Below are positions 35,201 to 42,945 of a DNA stretch of 43,265 nucleotides, piece after piece. Source of the stretch: an uncultured Clostridia bacterium (GTDB taxonomy: Bacteria > Bacillota > Clostridia > Christensenellales > Borkfalkiaceae); the NCBI GenBank assembly GCA_944327625.1, contig CALVHL010000014.1, positions 1-43,265 of the forward strand. The letters run 5' to 3'. Position 1 is the first letter of the stretch; each line of letters starts with the position of its first letter. The notes beneath the pieces were generated by a model, which had not been told where the DNA came from, did not search any database, and was given only the letters and a program-made list of their open reading frames with translations. A program made the position numbers and the translations under genes.

Positions 35201-36607
35201 TATTCCGAGGCGTTCATCAACAGCTCCTCTCTCGCGAGCGTGACGCTCGGCACGTCGCTCGAAGGCATAGGCGACTATGCGTTCTACGGCACGTCGCTCG
35301 TCAGCGTAAATATTCCCGCAAGCTGCACCTACGTCGGCGCTTCGGCGTTCAACTCGATAACGCCTTTAAGGACGATAACCGTCAGCGCGGGCAATGAGAA
35401 CTACTTTGCCGAAGACGGCGTTCTTTACAGGAACATCGAGGGCGAGGAGGGCTCTTACGAGCTGTGCGCATACCCCAACGCAAGGGTTGCGACGACTTCG
35501 GGCGAGACCATAACCTATACCGTCAAGGAAGGCACGGTGGCAATACAGAAGTTTGCGTTCGCAACCGTTCCCTCGACTTCGATAACCATGGTAATCCTGC
35601 CCTGGACGCTCAAAACGATAGGCGACGGCGCATTCTTCGGAAGCGGCATAACCTCCTACCAGTTCGAGAGCATAGCCGCTCCCACGCTGCTCGAAGGCTA
35701 TTCCGACAGGGATACGACGAGGTATTCGGCAAGCTCGTTCTTCTTCCGCAACTTCGTCGACAGCATAGTCAACTATGTTCCCTATCAGCCTCACACTTCG
35801 GCTTCGGCGGTCAGCACGCTCAGGATACTCTATCCCGAAAACGGCACGGGCTATGACAGCTATATCTTCACCATGTATTTCGGCAACAAGGTATTGCTCG
35901 ACGAAATGCCCGAAGACAGCTCCCGTCAGCTCAAAGAGATGCTCGAAGGCTTCCCCGCCGCGTCCGAAGTTTCCTCGTGGACGACTTCCAACAAGACCTT
36001 GGCGGAAGTTACGGCGTTTGCCGACAGCGTAAAGCAGGCGCACATTCTGTACAACGGACTTACCACAGACTATCAGAGGGAGTTCGTCGGCGAGGACAAT
36101 ATCCTCAAACTCTTTGACATCGAGACGGCGCTCAAACCCGTCAAGGCGGCGTTCGGCATAACCGTATACGTCGACAAGGTGGCGGTGGACGCAAGTTCGA
36201 CGCACAAGACGCAGTACGTCGAGGGCGAAAAGTTCGACCTTACGGGGCTCAAACTTGTTCTTACCTACGACGACTATTCGCAGACGGTCATCGACGCGGT
36301 CGGCAATTTCAAGCTTTCGTCGCTTGACGACAGAGGGCTTATGATATACGATCAGTCCGTGCGCCTCGAAGGCATCGAGATGTACGAGGGACTGAGCGTC
36401 ACCGTCTCCGTCAAGGTAACGGCTTCGGAAGGCGGCTCTACCGAAACCCCGCCCGAAACGGGCAAGCAGGGCTGCAAGGGTGCAGCTGAAAGTTCGGCAA
36501 TACTGGCGGGCGCAGCGCTCGCAGTCGTGGTTGTCGCGCTGACGCTCAGAAAGGCGCGTCGTCTTGCCGTAAATGCGGAAAAGACGGACGGTTCCGATAA
36601 AAAATAA
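29204..36607 (+). CDS. giant surface subtilase (S8) with BspA-like leucine-rich repeats
   Basis: 2467 residues, ATG 29204 with AGGAGG 5 nt upstream. The signal peptide runs to about residue 33 and an I9-like propeptide to about 85-180. The S8 domain carries Asp226 (AILDTGID), His298 (QHGTHVAG), Asn424 (AASND) and Ser676 (SGTSMASP), with a PA insert at about 520-610. A C5a-peptidase-like Fn3 region (about 735-900) and two Ig-like/Big2 segments (about 1224-1420) follow. About twenty BspA/LRR_5 repeats (IGDYAF.., IPASV..) span about 1425-2150, then a further Ig-like segment (about 2321-2400). The C-terminus is ETGKQGCKG, a membrane helix and a basic tail. It should cleave host or dietary proteins at the cell surface. 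All triad residues are present, so it is probably active. Confidence 0.93.
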   Translation: MRNTKKISIFRRSACVGLTAVMATTFVAGQALAFADEDISGASGATVSYENVTGDIDLTDIRLANLDKSVVLENDTSSLDLPEYCTVIVTLDGKTLTERAGGETVSEYIATDAGKDAVKAITREQNAFLASLKKAAISYELVDTYNAVLNAVAIEVKTDSLTQIKELGGVVTVSVSQTYAVPEAESDSSSGAQTNYSNIYENGIYNSSDLVEAGYDGSGMTVAILDTGIDYTHEAFLDMPEEVSFTKEYIEERMATDTFNSTVISGATADDVYINAKIPYAYDYADKDADVYPSYSQHGTHVAGIVGGKADSYYNKDGEIVTDENGNVKFRGVAPEAQLVICKVFTDDLYSNDLGGAETEDIIAALDDCVKLGVDVINMSLGSRSGFASSSLGLNENDDEGYALEKVYSAIREQDISLIVAASNDYSSGYGSAYGTNLASNPDSGTVGSPSTYGSALSVASVNGQRVPYLLANATVSGNTVTGGDAIYYEESRNEDSEAYNFFEDILEDMDVEEGQPVTFKYVVVPGTGAAGDYTSTIKKELADDGGYGKVIAVIRRGVSSFKEKIETAMEMGADAVIVYNNVAGMIRMSLEDLRNPVPSISVSIDSGLLLTGSGTSRRTTGTITLCSSYSAGPFMNDYSSWGPTPDLQIKPEVTSHGGEVTSTVAGGYDEMSGTSMASPNLAGFTAILRQYLSKDCSTLYSDNVGLTALTNQILMSTATLVYDQNKLPYSPRKQGAGLATLANAFSTRAYLYTKTEDGMVIDPDAAADGRPKAELGEDREKKGVYNIVFYVRNFGDKELTFGTDSLVMSETLSADGLSVAEKAHLFDNTVKWKVDGKSVSEGGSFTVAAGASAKVETTITLSASDKKYIDDNFVNGMYVEGYMILEGSGEQCDLVLPFLTYYGDWTAAPMLDYDCFEIAAFDADTSYKDEERPQEMVFATQAYSYFYNEKYTTGLGSFLYTQDEDLEHTNQYVYTSEEHTAISAYNEYEGETSTNNYMTLTGIKALYAGLLRNAEIVTYTLKNVNTGEIIPDDEGNYVREAYRIGKAAAGGGAASPSLIELGLKTTELGLEANGKYELSFSFYFDYDDYAAGKEAGEDNTFTMSFYIDYEAPVLVDSRVRFRDYKDSANNVKQQVYLDLDVYDNHYPQAIMLCYAEDENSSDSEAVSIQLATEYVTPILNAERNSVTTVSIDITDIYEEYGDRLYVEIDDYAMNHNVYALNIVSSATSVAPSDFTIAEGSEVTIGVNEAKKLTVNNLGTAHINNLEWRSDRESVVLVKDGEIFGVKEGTTYVTAIGGNNKSQRIKVTVVDSDTTLSMPTVSFGTMLNSADAPVKATGTVEVNPAQQFKLSLVADPWYYDLDQLEFTWASTDPKIASVDQEGNVTVYEFDEVKTVTITATCTTSASCKAVVTLRVLEPYTIQNGVLTAYHGWGGELIDGQRVLTIPSDKAITSINAEAFKENENVEVIIIPKGITTIGERAFWDCTNLKEIYFVSREKLTVKESSLTQISADAFMGCTSLRKVDLSNCKVFTVATTAFANCTALEEVVNMGAIGTMYDGVFMNCTSLRSADISLLHIAGANLFAGCTSLEEVITSATTAMGANMFYGCTSLKELTILNPTVPANAFYGCTSLQSVTFGDASSTATKALTIGANAFYGCSSLSTVTFNGSVASIGDKAFANCSSLKEVSLPAGTTSFGSDVFGGTTDATVSGSGYELTSDGALYRGTTLVLAPATVDADFAFRAGTTAIGDYAFSGSTLVGRDTFDLAGITSIGKGAFYGLSGLASIELPAVAEIGDYAFYGTGLDGIVIPASVERIGARAFDGSTIKTITFADGSKLAEIGDYAFYKCSLLTSVSLPDGVAKIGDQAFAYCSQLVSAEISSVKTMGEGAFAYCPALKTVTFGSGATATGTYTFLSTTSSSLSSVTLSDAMTEIGEGAFAYCTSLKTIDLRNVTTIGSNAFANSGIKTLANLEKVKEIGSTAFAYCTSLTGVNLSAATSIYSEAFINSSSLASVTLGTSLEGIGDYAFYGTSLVSVNIPASCTYVGASAFNSITPLRTITVSAGNENYFAEDGVLYRNIEGEEGSYELCAYPNARVATTSGETITYTVKEGTVAIQKFAFATVPSTSITMVILPWTLKTIGDGAFFGSGITSYQFESIAAPTLLEGYSDRDTTRYSASSFFFRNFVDSIVNYVPYQPHTSASAVSTLRILYPENGTGYDSYIFTMYFGNKVLLDEMPEDSSRQLKEMLEGFPAASEVSSWTTSNKTLAEVTAFADSVKQAHILYNGLTTDYQREFVGEDNILKLFDIETALKPVKAAFGITVYVDKVAVDASSTHKTQYVEGEKFDLTGLKLVLTYDDYSQTVIDAVGNFKLSSLDDRGLMIYDQSVRLEGIEMYEGLSVTVSVKVTASEGGSTETPPETGKQGCKGAAESSAILAGAALAVVVVALTLRKARRLAVNAEKTDGSDKK

Positions 36608-36627
36608 ACGCTGAGGATTTTACGGCA

Positions 36628-38031
36628 ATGACAAGAAGAATAAAAATCTGGCTGATCGCGCTCTGCACGGCGCTGTGCGCATGCTGCGCCTTTGCGGGCT
36701 GTTCGATAGGCAAGGAGAGCCTCGAAGATATACTCTCGCGATATAACTGCAACGTCACCTATTACGGCAACGGCGGCGACTTCAACGGCTCTAAATCCAT
36801 CTTCGTCAAGGATATATATTTCAACTGCGGCGACGAGGGACAGCCCTTCTTCGACATAGGCGTGAGCGGTGAAACCTATATTCAGCGCTCGGGCTATGAC
36901 CTCGTCGGCTGGTTCCTGCCCGCAAGGTACGAGGACGGCGAGCACGAGGGCGAGGTTATGTACACCTACATTCCCGAGGGCGAGACCGAGGCGGTGCCCG
37001 TCTATCCCGTAACCGACGAAAACGGCGACGTGGTGACCGATACTTCCGGTCGCCGTCCGCTGTTCGCCCGCGAGGGAGTAGACGAGGAAATTCTCGAAAG
37101 CGAAGTCGTGGTTGTTCCGTCCGAAACGCAGGTGACGAGCGAGTATATCTTAAATGCGGGCGACGACATAATTGTCTGCGCCGACTGGGTACTCTCAGCA
37201 CAGCTCGAATATATCCTCGTCTGCGATGAAGACCTTGTCCTGACCGACGGCGAGAAAGAATACCGCAACGGCGACATAATCAAAAGCGTGACGTTCATCG
37301 GCAATTCGATGTCGCCCAGCCCTTCGGAGCCGCTCAAACTTGAAGGCGGCACGTTCGTCAGCACCTATCTCGATCCCGAGTGTACGCAGCAGATCAACCC
37401 CATACAGCGTCCCGAGGAGGGCAACGCGCAGGCGTACAGCTGGTATATCGCGGGCGAGTGGACGCTCGTTACCTCCGACAAGAGCTCCGTCGCCGATATG
37501 TTCGCGGGAATGTACGACGAAGATGCGGCGTTCTATGTGCTCGAAGACATAGACTGTTCCGACATGGGTACTTTCAGCCTCAACACGGCGAGCGACTTGT
37601 TCTCGACCAAAGCCACCATACAGGGCAACGGTCACACCATATCCAACATCACTTTCAGTCAGCAGACTCAGACAGGTCTGATCTATTCGATATTCGGCAC
37701 GGTTGCGGCTCAGGCCAACATAACCGACCTCACGCTCGACGGCGTAACCATAAAAATTACCGCGAGGACGAGCGACGTTTCGGCTTATGCGCTGGCAAGC
37801 AGCGTAGACGCGGCGGCAAAAATAGATAACCTTGTCATAAACGACGTAACGATGTCCATATCCGCAAACGGCAATAAGATAAACAATATCAAATACGACG
37901 AGGAGAGCGGACAGACGGTGGTTTCGGGCGGTTGGCTGTTCGGCGGAGTAGCGAGCGATGAAGAGTTGCTTGAACAGTTCGCGGGCAAACTGACCGTGAC
38001 GGGCGAAAACACCGTAGAGATGGCGGTATAA
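36628..38031 (+). CDS. lipoprotein with a Flg_new-like repeat and a GLUG-like tail
   Basis: 467 residues with signal ending AFAGC (Cys25). Residues about 35-95 (NVTYYGNGGDFNGS...GYDLVGWF) resemble the Listeria-Bacteroides (Flg_new, InlB B-repeat) module, a small beta-grasp-like unit of surface proteins. The C-terminal third (TIQGNGHTISNITF, LTLDGVTI, LVINDVTM) resembles the GLUG-type beta-helix of the 1480-residue protein. No enzyme motif is seen. The gene starts 20 nt after the subtilase stop with a weak ribosome site (GAGG 12 nt upstream), so coupled translation is likely. The next gene, a peptide-binding protein, is 49 nt on. A role as accessory binding protein is inferred from position. 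Confidence 0.8.
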   Translation: MTRRIKIWLIALCTALCACCAFAGCSIGKESLEDILSRYNCNVTYYGNGGDFNGSKSIFVKDIYFNCGDEGQPFFDIGVSGETYIQRSGYDLVGWFLPARYEDGEHEGEVMYTYIPEGETEAVPVYPVTDENGDVVTDTSGRRPLFAREGVDEEILESEVVVVPSETQVTSEYILNAGDDIIVCADWVLSAQLEYILVCDEDLVLTDGEKEYRNGDIIKSVTFIGNSMSPSPSEPLKLEGGTFVSTYLDPECTQQINPIQRPEEGNAQAYSWYIAGEWTLVTSDKSSVADMFAGMYDEDAAFYVLEDIDCSDMGTFSLNTASDLFSTKATIQGNGHTISNITFSQQTQTGLIYSIFGTVAAQANITDLTLDGVTIKITARTSDVSAYALASSVDAAAKIDNLVINDVTMSISANGNKINNIKYDEESGQTVVSGGWLFGGVASDEELLEQFAGKLTVTGENTVEMAV

Positions 38032-38080
38032 CGGGTGACAACCCTTACTAATAGCATAATCCAATAAAGGAGGATTTTCA

Positions 38081-40711
38081 GTGAAAAAGAAATTATTGAC
38101 GAGTATAGTATGCTTTGCAATGTGCGGAGCAATGGTATTCGGCGCAACCGGTTGCAAGAAGACGACGGGCGGCAGAGATCCCGAAACTTCGCCCCTGAAG
38201 CTTGCGATAGGCGCGGTTGACCAGAACTTCAATCCGCTGTTCTATACGGCGGCAAACGACGGCGAAATTGCCAACATGACGCAGGCGTCGCTTGTAACAA
38301 GCAAAATAGAAATGCAGGGCAGCGAGCAGGTTGCAGTACTGGCTTACGGCAATGACCAGCCGACTTTCGCGCTCGACTATATCGAAACCTATTACGATGC
38401 GTCGGGCAAGGCGATAGGCTACGGCAAGGGCGGCACTTCCCTCACGGGCAGTTCGTCCGCCGAAGGTTCGACGACCTACGAATTCGTCATCAAGAAGGGC
38501 GTAAAGGACAGCATGGGCGTAGAGATGAACGTAATGGACGTTCTGTTCAACTTCTATGTGTTGCTCGACCGTTCTTACAGCGGTTCGTCTACAATCTACT
38601 CGACCAAAATCAAGGGCCTGCAGGCTTACAGACAGCAGGATCCCAACGCGATAGAGGGTTCGGAAGGTTCTAACGCAGAATACTACACGGCGGCTCAGGT
38701 GAGAATTGACGAGCTCATCAGCTGGTCCGAGCGCAAGACCGAACTTTCCGAACAGGGCGAAAAGGACCTCGAAAAGGTCAAGGAGTTCTACAAGCAGGAA
38801 CTCACCTCCGACTGGAACAGCGTTCAGACCAGCTGGGTGGAGACGTATAAGGATTACACCTTCACCGAGGAATGGCAGGCGTTCATGTTCGTCGAAGGTC
38901 TCGTGCAGAGGCAGTCGTACACCAACGCGACGGGCGGCACTTCTTACAGACAGGACGAGAACGGCAAGTATATGACGACGCTCGATCCCGATCCTTCGCA
39001 GGGTAACACGGTAGTACACCAGAAACTCATCGATGACATTGCAGAGGTCACGGAGGGCAAGTCCGAGACGGAGGCGCTTGAAGCGAGAAAGAACTACTGC
39101 ATCGACCTGCTCTATGAAAACAACACCATGAGGTCGGGCATAAAGAACATCCTCACGTACAACACGACGGCTACGAGCGCTCTCGACTTTTTCATGGCAG
39201 AGGAGCGTTCGGAAGCAATGAAGACCGAGGACGGCAGCCTCAAAGTTCCCAACATCTCGGGCATTACGGTATATCACTCCGACAAGCTCGAAAACAAGTA
39301 CGACAGCAGCAAGACCGTCGACCTCGGCGAGGACTATGACATTCTCAGAATAGAGATTTCGGGCGTCGACCCCAAGGCAAAGTGGAACTTCGCAATCCCC
39401 GTAACGCCCATGCACTACTATTCCGACGAGGAGCATTACAATGCGGCAATGGCTTCGTACAATAACGACACGGTCTATACCTCGGCAGCCAAGGACTTCG
39501 GCGTAGAGTGCAACGACATCACGTGGTTCGACAGCGTCGTTGCGGCTGACTATAAGAATACCGTTCCCGTCGGTGCGGGCGCTTACAAGGCGGTCAACAA
39601 CAACTATACCGACATAAGCGAAAGCCAGCTTAAAAACGGCACTTCGACCTTCTTCGACAACAACACTACGCGTTTTGCAAGGAATACCAATTTCGAAACT
39701 TTCGGCGATGGCGTTCAGAACGCAATAATCAACAGAGTGCAGATTCAGGTCATCAGTGACGACCAGATTGTAGATTCGCTCAAAACCGGACTTATCGACT
39801 ATGGTACGCCTACGGCTACTTCGACCAACCAGAACGCCGTAAATACGGGTACGCTTAAAAGCATCAAGTACCTTACGGGCGGTTACGGCTATGTCGGCAT
39901 CAACCCCAAGTATGTACCCGACATCGAGGTCAGAGAGGCGATAATGCACGTCTTCAACACTTCGCGTATCATCAACTATTACGGCAAAGACCTTGCAACC
40001 ATAATTTCGAGACCTGTTTCTATGACGTCGTGGGCATATCCCGAAGACGCGGATTACTACGAAATGTGGACGGACGAAGACCAGATAATTGAACACATCG
40101 AAAGTTCGAGAAACTGGGTATATAACGAAGCTACCAAGAAGATGGAGGACAGAAACGGCAACCAGATGAGCCTGACCTTCACGCTTGCGGGCGAAACGAC
40201 CGATCACCCCGCATTCGATATGTTCACAGAAGCGGCGGCAACTCTTGAAAAATGCGGCATCAAGGTAACCGTTACGGCGGACGTAACGGCGCTCAAAAAG
40301 CTGGTTACGGGCGACCTTGCAATATGGGCGGCAGCGTGGTCGTCGAGCATCGATCCCGATCCCTACCAGATCTATTCGGCAGACAGCCAGGCGTCCAGCA
40401 CCAAGAACTGGTATAAGGACGGCATCGTTTCCGACGCTACCGGTACTTTCGAAAAGGAGCAGATAATCGTCGAAGAACTCACCCAGCTCATCGACGACGG
40501 CAGGTCGACGCTCAACCAGACCGAGCGTGAAGAAATATACGCACAGTGCTATGATCTCATAATGGATCTCGCCGTCGAATTCCCCACCTATCAGCGTTAC
40601 GACCTGTTCGTATACGACAGCGCGGTAATCGAAGCAAGTTCGCTCACGCCCAACCCCTCGTATCTGATGGGGCCTACGGCAGAGCTCTGGAAGGTTGCTT
40701 ACGTCAAGTAA
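38081..40711 (+). CDS. oppA: oversized peptide/oligopeptide ABC transporter substrate-binding lipoprotein
   Basis: The start is GTG 38081 with AAAGGAGG 7 nt upstream. The signal ends GATGC (Cys25). At 876 residues it is about 300 longer than usual SBP_bac_5 proteins. The normal fold is visible at the N-terminus (KLAIGAVDQNFNPLF, MGVEMNVMDVLFNFYVLLD) and in the C-terminal half (GAGAYKA, YLTGGYGYVGINPKY, VREAIMHVFNTSRI, LTFTLAGE, WSSSIDPDPYQIY). Between about residues 165 and 430 lies a mainly helical, charged insertion (ERKTELSEQGEKDLEKVKEF). It captures peptides for the OppB/OppC channel encoded next. The insertion may hold unusual ligands or contact surface partners. Substrate class (peptide) comes from family and neighbours. 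Confidence 0.9.
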   Translation: MKKKLLTSIVCFAMCGAMVFGATGCKKTTGGRDPETSPLKLAIGAVDQNFNPLFYTAANDGEIANMTQASLVTSKIEMQGSEQVAVLAYGNDQPTFALDYIETYYDASGKAIGYGKGGTSLTGSSSAEGSTTYEFVIKKGVKDSMGVEMNVMDVLFNFYVLLDRSYSGSSTIYSTKIKGLQAYRQQDPNAIEGSEGSNAEYYTAAQVRIDELISWSERKTELSEQGEKDLEKVKEFYKQELTSDWNSVQTSWVETYKDYTFTEEWQAFMFVEGLVQRQSYTNATGGTSYRQDENGKYMTTLDPDPSQGNTVVHQKLIDDIAEVTEGKSETEALEARKNYCIDLLYENNTMRSGIKNILTYNTTATSALDFFMAEERSEAMKTEDGSLKVPNISGITVYHSDKLENKYDSSKTVDLGEDYDILRIEISGVDPKAKWNFAIPVTPMHYYSDEEHYNAAMASYNNDTVYTSAAKDFGVECNDITWFDSVVAADYKNTVPVGAGAYKAVNNNYTDISESQLKNGTSTFFDNNTTRFARNTNFETFGDGVQNAIINRVQIQVISDDQIVDSLKTGLIDYGTPTATSTNQNAVNTGTLKSIKYLTGGYGYVGINPKYVPDIEVREAIMHVFNTSRIINYYGKDLATIISRPVSMTSWAYPEDADYYEMWTDEDQIIEHIESSRNWVYNEATKKMEDRNGNQMSLTFTLAGETTDHPAFDMFTEAAATLEKCGIKVTVTADVTALKKLVTGDLAIWAAAWSSSIDPDPYQIYSADSQASSTKNWYKDGIVSDATGTFEKEQIIVEELTQLIDDGRSTLNQTEREEIYAQCYDLIMDLAVEFPTYQRYDLFVYDSAVIEASSLTPNPSYLMGPTAELWKVAYVK

Positions 40712-40750
40712 TTTTCTGCTCATAATAAACGGTTAATGTAAATTTTTCGT

Positions 40751-40776
40751 CCCTCTCCCCGAGAGAGGGGGGAGGG
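40751..40776 (+). other. hairpin between the binding protein and permease genes
   Basis: CCCTCTCCCC pairs with GGGGGGAGGG around a 6-nt loop; no U-run follows. Hairpins in this position commonly let the binding protein be made in excess over the permease by protecting the upstream mRNA. Confidence 0.55.
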
Positions 40777-40801
40777 GCGGAAAAGCATTGCGGAGAAGAT
40801 A

Positions 40802-41839
40802 ATGGTTAAGTACATAATTAAAAGACTGCTGCTCTCCATACTCATTCTGTTCGGCGTGTCAGTCATACTGTATGTGTTGCTGCGCTTCATGCCCTCGAAC
40901 TTCATCGAGGACCAGTACATGATCTCGCACGCTCAGGGCGGCGCGTCCGAAGAGCAGATGAAAGCCGACCTCCAGCTCATACTTGCCGAATACGGCCTTG
41001 ACGACGACAGTTTCTGGGGCATAGTAAAGGGCTATTTCATGTGGCTTGGCAAATTTTTGCAGGGCGACATGGGCGAAAGCTTCAAATACGGCAAGAGCGT
41101 GCAGGCGGTCATCGGGCAGTATATGTGGCTGTCTTTCGGCATAAGTTTCGTGGCGCTCATTCTTGAAATGATAATCGCCATCCCCCTCGGCATCAAGTGC
41201 GCGGTAAACCAGTACGGCAAGCTGGACTATGTAGCGACCGTCCTCTGCATGGTCGGCATAGCGTTCCCGTCGTTCTTCCTCGGCAACCTGTTCATAAAGT
41301 GGTTTGCCGTCGATCTCGGCTGGTTCCCCGTTCAGGGTATGACTACGGAGGTCATAACCGAGGTAATTGACGGCGAGGCAGTGATAACCGTTTCAAGTTT
41401 CTTCAACTATATTTTTGACTATATCCGCTGCCTCATTCTGCCGATGTCGGTCATGGTAATTCTGTCGATAGGCGGACTTATGAGATATACCCGTACCAAC
41501 ACGCTCGAAGTGCTCAACGCCGACTATATCAGAACGGCGCGCGCCAAGGGACTTTCGGAGGGTAAGGTCGTATATAAGCATGTATTCCGCAACACCATGA
41601 TTCCTCTCGTAACCCAGCTTTCGTTCACGCTTCCGTCGCTGTTCGGCGGCGCTATGATAACCGAGCAGATATTCAGTCTGCCCGGCATAGGTCAGATAGC
41701 GTACAACGGAATGCTTGCGGGCGACATATTCCTCGCAATGGGCTATAATATGTTCATTGCGGTGCTGACCGTCATCGGCGTACTGTTTGCAGACATAATG
41801 TATGCCGTCGTCGATCCCAGGGTTAAGCTTGTCGGATAA
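40802..41839 (+). CDS. oppB: oligopeptide ABC transporter permease OppB
   Basis: 345 residues with an N-terminal helix (IIKRLLLSILILFGVSVILYVL), the OppB-type extracellular loop, and five further helices. The cytoplasmic EAA loop is ADYIRTARAKGLSEGKVVYKH, the contact for the ATPases. The FFLGNLFIKWF and LPGIGQIAYNGM segments are typical of DppB/OppB. GGAG lies 6 nt before ATG 40802. OppC starts 10 nt after its stop. It forms half of the membrane channel. Confidence 0.95.
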   Translation: MVKYIIKRLLLSILILFGVSVILYVLLRFMPSNFIEDQYMISHAQGGASEEQMKADLQLILAEYGLDDDSFWGIVKGYFMWLGKFLQGDMGESFKYGKSVQAVIGQYMWLSFGISFVALILEMIIAIPLGIKCAVNQYGKLDYVATVLCMVGIAFPSFFLGNLFIKWFAVDLGWFPVQGMTTEVITEVIDGEAVITVSSFFNYIFDYIRCLILPMSVMVILSIGGLMRYTRTNTLEVLNADYIRTARAKGLSEGKVVYKHVFRNTMIPLVTQLSFTLPSLFGGAMITEQIFSLPGIGQIAYNGMLAGDIFLAMGYNMFIAVLTVIGVLFADIMYAVVDPRVKLVG

Positions 41840-41849
41840 GGAGAAAGGT

Positions 41850-42941
41850 ATGGAAGAAAAAGAAAAAATTGCTCAGCCCGCCGAAGAAAATGCGGCGGAG
41901 GCAAAGAGCAACTTCAACGACAATCTGCACGGCGAAAGCCTTGCCGACAGGACAAAGGTACTCTCGCCCTGGGCGACGGTCATGAAGCGGTTTTTCCGCT
42001 CCAAACTGTCCGTCATCGGTCTCGTGACTATAATTTTCCTCTTTCTCTTCTCGTTCGTCGGCCCGCTGTTCTCGCCGTGGGCGGCAAACGGAGGAAAGGT
42101 CATAGACTATAACCCCGCGCTCATAATCGACCAATATTCCTATCCCACGATAGAATATACAGTAAACGGCGTAAAATACAGCGCAATGGATCTCACCATA
42201 ACCGCTCCCGACTTCGTAAGACTGGGCGGCATAAGCTGGTCGCACTGGCTGGGTACGGACGCAAGCGGCTATGACGTTCTTACGCGCCTCATGCTCGGCG
42301 GCAGAATTTCGCTGACGATAGGCTTCGTAGTCGTCATACTCGAAACTGTGATAGGCGTAGTGCTCGGCGGGCTTGCTGGCTATTTCGGCAAGTGGGTGGA
42401 TAACCTCATAATGCGTATAGTCGACATTTTAAGCTGTATTCCCACCCTGCCCATAATGCTCATACTCTCCGTCATCTTCACGGAAAGCGGGCTGGGCGGC
42501 AGCATATCCAAACTCTACTATATGATGATATTCCTCTGCGCGATAGGCTGGACGGGTACGGCAAGACTTGTAAGAGGTCAGATACTTACACTCAGAGAGC
42601 AGGAATTCATGCTCGCCGCCAAGGCTTCGGGGCTTTCGACGGGCTCAAAGATATTCAAACACCTCATGCCTAACGTAGTGCCTCAGCTCATCGTGTCCAT
42701 GACCTTAGGTCTCGGCAGCGTCATACTCATGGAGGCGACGCTCGGCTTCCTCAACCTCGGCGCGCCGCTCGGCACGGCGACGTGGGGCAACCTCATAAAC
42801 CTTGCAAGCACTTCGGAATACAGAGAATACTATCCCAACCTGTGGATAGGCGCAGGTATCTGCATAACGCTTGCAATACTCGCGTTCAACTTTGTCGGCG
42901 ACGGTCTGAGGGACGCCTTCGATCCCAAGATGAAGAGGTAA
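41850..42941 (+). CDS. oppC: oligopeptide ABC transporter permease OppC
   Basis: I start at ATG 41850 with AAGGAG 6 nt upstream (363 residues); an upstream in-frame start would overlap oppB and lacks a ribosome site. It has a charged N-terminal tail of about 45 residues, one membrane helix (about 52-72), and an extracellular segment ending in the OppC signature [20 protein letters not shown]. Five more helices follow, with EAA loop [19 protein letters not shown]. It pairs with OppB to form the translocation pore. The next gene, the ATPase, begins 4 nt after its stop. Confidence 0.95.
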   Translation: MEEKEKIAQPAEENAAEAKSNFNDNLHGESLADRTKVLSPWATVMKRFFRSKLSVIGLVTIIFLFLFSFVGPLFSPWAANGGKVIDYNPALIIDQYSYPTIEYTVNGVKYSAMDLTITAPDFVRLGGISWSHWLGTDASGYDVLTRLMLGGRISLTIGFVVVILETVIGVVLGGLAGYFGKWVDNLIMRIVDILSCIPTLPIMLILSVIFTESGLGGSISKLYYMMIFLCAIGWTGTARLVRGQILTLREQEFMLAAKASGLSTGSKIFKHLMPNVVPQLIVSMTLGLGSVILMEATLGFLNLGAPLGTATWGNLINLASTSEYREYYPNLWIGAGICITLAILAFNFVGDGLRDAFDPKMKR

Positions 42942-42945
42942 AAGT

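Noticed and set aside
38093-40723. 876-codon minus-strand ORF opposite the peptide-binding protein
   Set aside because: Antisense frame kept open by codon bias; no ribosome site, low-complexity Arg/Val/Tyr-rich product, while the plus strand is a clear SBP.
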